Source: Hybos culiciformis (Eukaryota; Arthropoda; Insecta; Diptera; Hybotidae). From it: 64,000 bases of DNA. Each line of letters begins with the position of its first letter. Position 1 is the stretch's first letter. The stretch covers positions 7,998,001 through 8,062,000 of the forward strand of contig OZ023275.1 in NCBI GenBank assembly GCA_964007475.1, read 5' to 3'. Below are positions 56,010 through 64,000 of the stretch, one piece after another. The position numbers and the translations under genes were made by a program. The notes under the pieces were generated by a model that made no database searches, was not told where the DNA came from, and worked only from the letters and a program-made list of their open reading frames with translations.

Positions 56010-59000
56010 CTGTAAGAGACAAAAGAATATTTGAAAGAACTTAAATGTGGGCTAAAAGAAGGGAATGCAACAAACTTAAATTTTTAAAACATCATCAATC
56101 AAATATAAGCTAGTATATTTGTTAAATAATAATTATTTTCTCAATAAAAAAATACATAAACTTACCCAAACGATGTGATATTCTTAATGTTCGATTTTCT
56201 GGATTGTAAAAAGTTAGAATTTCGTGTTTAGTCTCTTGTATTAACACATTCAACCAAACAGAGAGATTAGTTCCAATCATATGCATTAGACCAAATCGTG
56301 CAATTATTTTATGACGATACACCTTTATTTGCTGTAAATAAAAATCCGATTTATTTCAAAGAGATAATTATAATTTGATTGGTACATATACCTTCTCCTA
56401 AAATGGTTTCTTTTAATTGTTATAAAATATTATTTTAAGTTTTTTTTTTTTTTCGAAAATTTAAGTAAAGGCTGCAAAACTAGAATTAGCCCGCTTGCCC
56501 ACTTACAAATTTTTCTCCTCAGACAACAGTTTCTGTACTTTTGTTCATGAATTATAGATATTACATCCATAAAGTTACATTTATGTTAGAATTTACACAT
56601 ATATAGAACTTAAATTGGAATACACATTACTTTTATTACTGACACAACGAAACTAAAAGATCTGATGCAAAACTTTATAGTTTTTGTGCCAATTCCATGA
56701 GATCATTGGCTCAAAAGTTAAAAATTATATACCCAAAAAGATTTAAAGCTATGAAGACAAACACTCAGCTTGTACCATATCCTGTTTGCTTCAAACGTCC
56801 AATATGTAAAACTGAACTTTCTTTAAAATAATTGACTTTTTTCATGTAATTGAATTAAGTGAGGTCTAGATCTAGACATTAATTTCTTAAACTATTATCC
56901 TGAAATTTGGACAACATTATAACAAAAACAAATTGAGTATTAATTACTAAACTATTCAAAGTACTGAGCAAACATTTTTCTGACACTCTACAATACGTAT
57001 ATACTTACCTACTAGACATATATTATATAATTATTATTAAAAATGGAATACTTAAATGACATTAAAATTAAATTATATTATCAAAATTTAAATATTAAAT
57101 TTACCTCATTATTTAAAAATATGAAATACATTTGAATGAAAATGAAAGCCATTCGTGTTGCTGGTGTTAATGCCAATAAAACATTATGACATTTTGTATC
57201 TCTTTCCAATTCAAAATATTGTCCAAATTCTAGTCCTGAATAAATCATACTACCAATTCCAAAAGCTAATTTTAAAGAAAAAATATAAAGTGTTTTAAAA
57301 TAAAAAAAACAAAACTTGAAAAATTATTACGTTTGAATCGGTAATAATTTATTACAGAGTGTTAAGTAAATTTTTCTCTATACCGTATAAAAATATTTTT
57401 AGATTTTTTCTTATTAACTTGGGTAAATGGTCATTACATTATAATTATAAATATAATTATGAATTTTTTTGACAAATTGTTTTTCAAAAATATATTAGTA
57501 CATTATTTTTGACTTTTTAAAGTTTCCCATAGATTTTTTATATTTCTCAAATATTTTACCAATTACAACCACCAATCTTTATAATAGGATCCAACTAATC
57601 TTAAAGTACATTTCAGTTAAAAAAATAATATATTTTTTCTGTTCCACCCTTTCATTTGAAGTTACATCTTAATTGGGAAACGCTATTAGCATGTATGGTC
57701 GATTCGGACGAAATTCAACCGAGTTCTCAAATACCACAGCAACCGAGTTCTCAAATAGCACAGCATTAAATAAAAAAAAACTTTATACTATTTAAATAAT
57801 GATCAATGACGAGTATCAAGTTAAAGTATCAAGTTAAAGTATTCTCAATTAATAAAGATTGAATAAATTTCATAATTTTCCTGTGTGAATATAAATAATT
57901 GCTTTCATGTTTCATTACTATCTACAAATAACTTTTTTTTTGTGCGACCCCTTTTAGATTTCGAAATTCTTTATAAAAATAGTTTGGAAAAGTTGTCGAA
58001 TATATTATATATATCATTGATCCACAATAGTGAATTAACGATATGCACCCTGCCATGGATAAAAAAAGCAATTTAAAAAAATTATAATTCTCTATGGAAG
58101 ATAAACAAATTTTGTGTTTTTATTTTTTCGTTTTTTAAATCATTAAATAAGCTGTTGCCCATAAAGTAATAAAAGTGAAAAATATTTAAATTGTCCCCTT
58201 GTTTTATTGCTAAATTTTTATTTGCTAATTTCTGCAGCGATGACAAAATAATATTTAATAATCAAGTATAGGTAGGTATACATCGATTAAATTTCTTTTT
58301 GGGATAATTACCTACAGCTCCCATTCGTAAATAAAAACTTCCATAATGATATTGTCTGCCGCCTAAAGGTGATAACAAAGACGGTCGTCGCATTTGGGTT
58401 ACATTTTTCATTACTTTACTTCCACTTGAACTGGATGAAGACGATGTATCAGATTCTTCCAAGCTGCCAGACGATCCATTGCTAGAATTCGATTTATCCT
58501 TTTTTTTCTTTTTAGTTGCTGTAAATGATTAGTTTATTAATTTTAGTGAGCAGTTGACAAACGAATAATCAATTTCCTATGAATAATCAAGGAACCTCTT
58601 TACCGTAGAAGCACAGAGAAATAGACACGGCTTTTAGGCTTCGATTCTAAATTAAATAAAACACATGTTTATTCTATAATTTAAGTTAATTTTTATTTAG
58701 TTATGCCGACTAGTTTCGTGCAGTTAACACATCTAATTAAATTATAGAATGTTTTATTAATTTAAGATTAAGAATCAAGGATCAATTGATTCCAATATAC
58801 ACGATTTTTGAATTGAAATTACAATTTTCAACGTTTCATACAGAGCTAACATAGGGGCTAACATAGGGTTGATGTTCTTGTACAAGTTAGTAAGATATCC
58901 AACATTTGAGATATTCAAACAGTTTGGCTATTATTATCGTTAATTGTTCGAATTTAATTTTGTTTTATATCCGGATTCACTTTTGCATTAAAGAAGCAAC

Positions 59001-62000
59001 AACCAGCCTGATCTATGGTTAAAATATTTTGAATAAAATTATTTATTTATTTATTGCAATTATTGTCCCCTAGAAAAGTTTCAGTACGTAGTCTGCTTGA
59101 TTATTAAATGTATTTTAACTTTATTTGTTTTTGTATACCAAAAAAAATTATTTAACCACATTCCCTTCGCTACGCTTTTACAAAATATAAAAATTTATCA
59201 GGTATATGGTTTTTCTGGCATTAAAAATATTGTATATGAAATATGTATGTATTAATAATCTTCATAATTAAATTTTTAACTGGAAGAAATAAATTTTAGG
59301 AAAAGGAAAAATTGTAGGTATATATTTACATTTATTCATTTTTTTAATGTTTTTATTTTCCTATTTTCTTTGTGAATACACCTGAAGGAAAATTCACTTC
59401 ATATAAAGCAATTTAACCATTTAAATTTTCTGAATTTTTTTTTACCAAAAACCTAACCCCTTATTAATATTTGGATAAAATTTTAAAAAATTTATGTTTT
59501 GGTAGATTAAAGTATATTTTATGAATGCACAAAAAGTCTGTAACAGATAAAAATAAGTTAATAGCAAATAAAAATCTCACTTTAAACGCCTCCTTTGAAT
59601 ATTTTGTTTTTAAATCAAGACTCGCTCTTTTTCGGTATTTTTATCCCTTTTATTGGTAAATTCTTGATAATTAAAACATAATTAGGTACATGTATATTAA
59701 AATTCTTGTTTTTAATAAGAGAATTATATTTTAGTTTTATTATCGTGTTTTGGAAAACGAATAGGAAAGTCATTTTCATATCAGTCGAATAAAAGATTGA
59801 ACAAAGAACGTGGAATGAAATTGTTCATTAAAGTTTGATAATTTAATATGGCTAATATGGCTGCTAAACAATATACTGTGTTCAAAAGCCGAAACCTCTT
59901 ATCTGCAAAATCTTTGTTTTAAGTTAGAGCGGTATAAATTTTTTTTTTAAATTAGAAAAAATGTATTTGTTAAAAATTGTAATTTGTTTAGAAAAGTTTT
60001 GAGAACAAATTTGGTTTCAGTTTTTTGTTTATAAATTATCAAATTATTAGTTTAAACTTCTGTTATTTGAATAAGAAGCAAATAAGATGTTTGTCATAGT
60101 AAACTTAATATTATTTTCCAAAAGCACAATAAAAAAATTTTTAGTTAGGAAGTTTGTCCAATGTCTGTAACTTCTTAACGGATTGTCATAGAAGAGAAAT
60201 GGTAAAGATGAAAATAAACTACATAAATAAAGAAGCAACTTTATAATATGATCTCAATTTTGTCTTATCATCATTTAAGACGTTTCGGCTTTTGAACACA
60301 GATATATCAATCTACTAGATATTATTATTATTATTAAAAATGAATCGTAACAATATTAAACTATAATACTCACTTGCCGAATCAATTTTCGGACGGCCAC
60401 ACAAAATCGTTGCATACATGAAGAATAGAAATAACATGCTGCCAATGTACAGGTACAGATAATAAACCTAGAATGAGAAATAATCAATTTGGTTTAATGA
60501 AATTATATAAAAATGAAAATTGTAATATACATTTTTAATTTAAAGAAACAATTTTCAAATTGGCAAACACTGATCAAAAAGTGTTGAAAAAATTATGGTA
60601 ACAATAAAATAACATTTTTAATATAAAAAATATATTTTTCATTTCAACATCCTTAATGTTTTATTCCCGAGAGAGAGCAAAAAAATTTTCATTGAAGAAG
60701 GAAAATTTTATTTTTCTGACTGCAGTTTTATTGCGATAATAACTTTATTTTAAGTACAAGAAGGCATTTATTTTCATAATATATTACTGTGACGAAGACG
60801 TTATTATTCTAACTTTTTTGTATTTAATTAAAATTTCAGGTATTGCGTTTTTATTTTCAGCAATTCTAGTTTAAAAACCGAAACAATTTATATCAACCTT
60901 CTTTCATTACTATATATTTCTTCTTACAATAACATGTATTTTTTTCTTACAATAACAAATTTTCTAAAATATATTTAATCGATTAAGTAGATCTAACGTG
61001 TGTAGTAGAAATAGTTGGTTAGTTTAGCAAATTAAAAAGATTCCAAACTTCATTTGAATTTGAAATAAATCATATTGGAAATTGGAGTAGTTAATAATAT
61101 AAGAAATGATGATATAATTTAATTAGGCTTCAAAGAATTTTTAATAATCAATTTATAATTTGGAATAAATTTAAAAAGTTTTCTTTAAAATTTGAAATTT
61201 AATAATGGTAATGAAATTAGATTCCAAAAAAAATCATTACAGGCAAATTAGACCGTCCGCGATAGTAAACAATAATAATCAATTTATTAAAACAATTTCT
61301 TTAAAAGAAAAATGAATTATAATTGGTTGACACTGAGGTTTATGTTTCTTAACTTAAAGTCAATGTATATAATGTACATATTTAACAATTTTTATTACAA
61401 ATAAATTATTATGTCACACAAATCTTTTTCTGTTTATCTTTATTTTAAATTACAATTACATCAAAAGCAATAAAAGTAATTACATTTTTTTTGTAAACAA
61501 TAAGCAAACAAAAAGTTGAGGTATAGATGATAGGGTCTTTCAAATTATAAAATATTTTTAATGAATAAAATTTTTGTTAAATTATTAACGTCATGAACAA
61601 ACCCTTATTAAATATTCTTGTTAGTTAGCGGCGCCGCAATTACTTGAATTCAATGTTAATTGGACATAATATCTTAAAAAATATAATAATATATCGCAAA
61701 AGGGAAATTGAACAGCTAATCACTGAATAAAATAATATTTTGCATCAATCAAACACACAAAAATAGAATTTTTTAAGTACCTATATAAATACGTAAGATT
61801 AAAACACAATAAAATTGAAGCATATTTTTCATAAATGTTGAAAAAAAAAAGAACATTACTTTTTGTCGGCTTAAAGTCATTAGTTAATGAAATTAGATGT
61901 TTTCTTAATATGTAAGCAAAAATTCTTAAACAATTGTATTTTCCTATCTACAGAGAATTACAAAAAAATAGCTATATTTAATCCTTTGTAAGTCCAATTA

Positions 62001-63625
62001 ACTAAATAAAATTGAAGCTTATGACTTCTCTCTTTTTTTTATGTATTTACTTTAATTTAATATTTACTTTCATATGTTTGCAAAATTTTTTATAGTAAAT
62101 TAAAAATATATTCAGAATATTATATAAAAGTATACAAAAATAATATTGAAATACATATGTACATAAATAAATAATATATGCATATAGGTTACACTTCAAG
62201 TATATGTTGTAATGAACTGTAATTTTTTTGAATAACTTATTGTGTATTTGTAATTTTATCAAAATCTGGATCTAATTTCATTGTATTTAACTCGCTGTAG
62301 TGTGAAGTAGTACGTCTTTGCGTTAAGTATTAAAATTTTATTTAATTTTCACTCAATTAGAGATGAATATCTGATACATTTGAATTTATTAGAATATTCA
62401 TATTTCAATTTTTATAATAATACTAGTCGAAATACCCGGCTTCGCACGGTAGTCCCGAACTTATATTAATATCAAAACACTTTAATCCAGATTTAGTGCA
62501 CTAAAAAAACAGAATTTCAAAATTTGCTAAATAGCCACTTCCCCGGTGCCATAACACATCCAGTCTTCTAAATAGTCGATTCGGGTCCTACGCTATAATA
62601 TTTTATCGGAATATACCTAAATTGCAAAACCGCCTTCTAATGTAGCCCCCCGTCGATGCTTCGGATCAAAAATATAACCAATCAGGTCTCTTTCAAAATT
62701 TTAAAATTTCGAAATTTGTTGCATAACCCCCAATTGAGCCCTGGGACGGTTGGGGGCCTTTCAACATCCAGTTTTTATAATAGGCTTTTCGGATTCAACG
62801 CTACAACATTTTATCGAAATATACCTAAATTGCAAAACCGTCTTCTAAGGTAGCCCCCCCGTCGGGGCTTCGGATCAAAATTTCTAGTACACTATAACCA
62901 TCTCGGGTCCCAATTATACTTGACTTCAAAATTTCAAAATTTCGAAATTTGTTGTGTAGCCCCCCAATTGACCCATGGGACAACGGTTGAGGGCCTTTCA
63001 ACATCCAGTTTTTTAAATAGGGTTTTCGGGTCCAACGCTACTATATTTTATTGGAATACACCTTAATTTCAAAACCGGCTAAGGTAGCCCCGCCGCCGGA
63101 GCCTCGGATCAAAATTTCTAGTACCCTACAACCATCTCGGGCCCCAATGATACTTAAGTTCAAAATTTCAGCCAAATCGGTCCAGCGGTTTAGGCGTGAT
63201 TGAGGACAGAGAACAGAGAAACAGAGAATTTTCATTTTTATATATTAGAAGAAGAAGATACTCAATACTCATTACATGTATAATAAATTATTATTGTTTA
63301 GTCAAATATATGATTTTCAGGGAAAACAAATTTTTCTTGTAATGAAAAGAATAGCATAATTATTAATTAGAATATATAATATGAGGAAACATTTTATACT
63401 ATTAATTTATAATTTATTGTGAAGAAATGTTCATTGAATGGTTCTCATTTCAGTCATTTCAGTTATTTAAATATTGATAAATAAAAAAATTTATTTTCGT
63501 AATGTACCTCGTAAAATGATGGTGGTATATATGTGGAAATAACTTCTGCCATTGGAAATGCTATTCCCATAACAACCAATAACTTGCCATAAAGAGCTGA
63601 AAATGTCGTTGCTAATGCATCACCG
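55045..63625 (-). CDS. Otopetrin-like proton channel, six exons, N-terminus beyond the window
   Basis: This spliced gene encodes a member of the otopetrin family, plasma-membrane proton-selective channels that in insects act in acid sensing. Its exons are 63625-63508, 60467-60374, 58518-58312, 57265-57105, 56331-56166 and 56009-55045, all with GT..AG borders. Their phases join without conflict into 569 residues plus TGA. Numbering from the first visible residue, hydrophobic segments lie near 13-30, 41-62, 132-150, 166-190, 200-222, 292-313, 350-373, 378-405, 422-443, 452-474, 493-512 and 526-546. That gives the 12 expected, with a Lys/Ser-rich loop between the second and third. Family hallmarks include ECRRTN, QDASPFLFPCTIEYSLI and the C-terminal HSTVCLCEIWKRAYK. 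The first exon begins in mid-codon, so the cytosolic N-terminal exons must lie above base 64000. I assign no paralogue number. The frame continues after the TGA, as described in a separate entry. Confidence 0.95.
56166..56331 (-). CDS. Otopetrin exon e: TM5
   Basis: This 166-base exon lies between a tttacag acceptor and a GTAAGT donor, entering in phase 0 and leaving in phase 1. It encodes QIKVYRHKIIARFGLMHMIG, then TNLSVWLNVLIQETKHEIL, which is TM5 with its flanks, and a polar loop ending LRISHRL. The in-frame ATG at 56322 is internal to the exon and not a start. Confidence 0.92.
57105..57265 (-). CDS. Otopetrin exon d: TM3 to TM4
   Basis: This 161-base exon follows an aattag acceptor and ends before GTAAAT, entering in phase 1 and leaving in phase 0. 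It encodes FGIGSMIYSGLEFGQYFELE, the body of TM3 and its exit, then the loop RDTKCHN. TM4 follows (LLALTPATRMAFIFIQMYFIF) and the exon ends NNE. The glutamate and glutamine in LEFGQYFE lie in a strongly otopetrin-like context. Confidence 0.92.
57716..57763. repeat. 24-bp tandem duplication in an otopetrin intron
   Basis: The unit CAACCGAGTTCTCAAATA[C/G]CACAG occurs twice head to tail at 57716-57739 and 57740-57763, differing at one base. It lies in the intron between exons c and d. Confidence 0.9.
58312..58518 (-). CDS. Otopetrin exon c: Lys/Ser-rich loop and start of TM3
   Basis: This 207-base exon follows a tttacag acceptor and ends before GTAATT, entering and leaving in phase 1. It starts with a lysine run (TKKKKKDK) and continues with a serine-rich stretch containing seven serines in a row after ESDT. 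Next come a basic segment (QMRRPSLLSPLGGRQ) and YHYGSFYLRMGAV, which begins TM3. The loop is compositionally simple, but the frame and both splice borders are intact. The Ser/acidic patch and RRPS are plausible phosphorylation sites by motif only. Confidence 0.9.
58519..60373 (-). other. Otopetrin intron between exons b and c
   Basis: This 1855-base intron runs from GTGAGT to tttacag. It is AT-rich. A short duplicated phrase, GCTAACATAGGG, lies near 58847-58870. The 63-codon frame at 60047-60238 has no support as an exon. Confidence 0.85.
60374..60467 (-). CDS. Otopetrin exon b: TM2
   Basis: This 94-base exon has a pyrimidine-rich attctag acceptor and a consensus GTGAGT donor. It enters in phase 0 and leaves in phase 1. 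It encodes an aromatic-rich helix (VYYLYLYIGSMLF and onward), the second membrane segment, then the basic exit CGRPKIDSA leading into the cytosolic loop. The upstream intron is about 3.0 kb and contains a repeat insertion. Confidence 0.92.
60468..62420 (-). other. Otopetrin intron between exons a and b, AT-rich part
   Basis: Plain AT-rich intron sequence with no exon or RNA gene visible. The rest of this intron is occupied by the repeat at 62421-63250. Confidence 0.8.
62421..63250. repeat. Interspersed repeat with three internal units in an otopetrin intron
   Basis: The element opens TACTAGTCGAAATACCCGGC, followed by TTCGCACGG. It ends with CAGCCAAATCGGTCCAGCGG, a run of AGAGAACAGAGAAACAGAGA and TATATTAGAAGAAGAAG. 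Inside are three diverged direct units, each running from ACATCCAGT through a GGATTCAACGCTA-like segment and AATTGCAAAACCG to TAGCCCC and CTTCGGATCAAAA. ACATCCAG starts at about 62556, 62764 and 63001. The CCCGGCTTCGC start and ATCGGTCCAGCGGTT-type tail are a known style of arthropod repeat end, but I cannot assign the class. Open frames of about 65 codons inside are not genes. Confidence 0.75.
63508..63625 (-). CDS. Otopetrin exon a: TM1
   Basis: This 118-base exon is preceded by a tttag acceptor and followed by a GTACAT donor. It enters with one base completing a split codon (phase 2) and leaves in phase 0. It encodes 39 residues starting GDALATTFSALYGKLLVV, then GIAFPMAEVIS, which is the first transmembrane helix, and an extracellular turn ending PPSFYE. 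The exon that must precede it is not in the window on the correct side. Confidence 0.93.
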
Positions 63626-64000
63626 CTAAAATATAAAGTAAAAGACAGAAATATAATTACATTAATGGGAAATATTCTCAAAATTTATATTAATATTATT
63701 AATCTATATTTAAAATTTTGATAGTTTTAAAATGTGTTATTTGTGCTTGACGTAAAATCACATTTTATACACTTCAACCGAGCCGTTTGGTCTCAATATT
63801 AGAAAATTATTTTTGTTACCGCTTCGCTACTAAGATTTTCTACATTTTTGATTATTTTCTCAAAATTAGTTATGCTGCTGCAAAAAAAGATATATAAGTA
63901 AAAAACTGATTGTTAAGCTGACGTGTACTAAAAATTCTAATTAGTATTTTTTATGTTAAATTTGTAATAAATTATTTTGAACCCAAATTTAATCAATATT
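63626..64000 (-). other. Otopetrin intron upstream of exon a
   Basis: Intron sequence leading to the N-terminal exons, which lie beyond the window. A phrase near 63768-63785 (CGAGCCGTTTGG) and TACCGCTTCGCTACTAAG near 63819 look like repeat remnants. Confidence 0.7.

Noticed and set aside
56010..56022. Start codon at 56022 for a stand-alone 325-residue protein
   Set aside because: The first codons lie in the intron above the cttacag acceptor at 56010, and the protein joins in phase to the upstream otopetrin exons.
62656..63235. Open frames of about 65 codons on each strand in the otopetrin intron
   Set aside because: They lie wholly inside the interspersed repeat and simply reflect its richer base composition and internal unit repetition.

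Overview
The window is very A+T-rich eukaryotic DNA, roughly four-fifths A+T by eye, with long poly-A/T runs. It has spliced protein-coding exons with GT..AG borders, large introns and degraded transposon remnants. The best match for the organism is an insect, because the one fully recognisable gene encodes an insect-type otopetrin-like protein. I cannot name the order. There is no bacterial gene organisation, CRISPR array, rRNA or convincing tRNA.

The firm coding content lies at the right end on the minus strand. Six exons between 63625 and 55045 encode an otopetrin-family proton channel that lacks only its cytosolic N-terminus, whose exons lie beyond base 64000. The exons carry all 12 expected membrane segments and their reading phases join without conflict (118+94+207+161+166+965 bases, 569 residues plus TGA). 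After this TGA the same frame stays open for 40 more codons of coding-like sequence up to a TAG. This is a candidate stop-codon readthrough extension and the most interesting observation here.

At the left end, also on the minus strand, two exons (15014-14859 and 11904-11771) join in phase. They encode a hydrophilic, acidic segment of about 96 residues. The second exon ends in phase 2, exactly the phase in which the otopetrin TM1 exon at 63625 begins. I infer that they are the N-terminal cytosolic exons of a second, downstream otopetrin-like gene, most of which lies before base 1. This assignment is not proven.

Between the two lies about 40 kb (15 to 55 kb) with no convincing gene. It holds a hAT-like terminal-inverted-repeat element (18669-20766), a near-perfect 41-bp hairpin beside a direct repeat (28912-29060), small tandem repeats, a coding-like fossil fragment (41911-42080), a G+C-richer patch that could be a promoter or 5' exon (43650-43735), and a degenerate interspersed repeat (49140-49700). 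A further repeat with three internal units sits in the first visible intron of the otopetrin gene (62421-63250). Most open frames of 60-130 codons in the desert are chance AT-rich frames and are not annotated.
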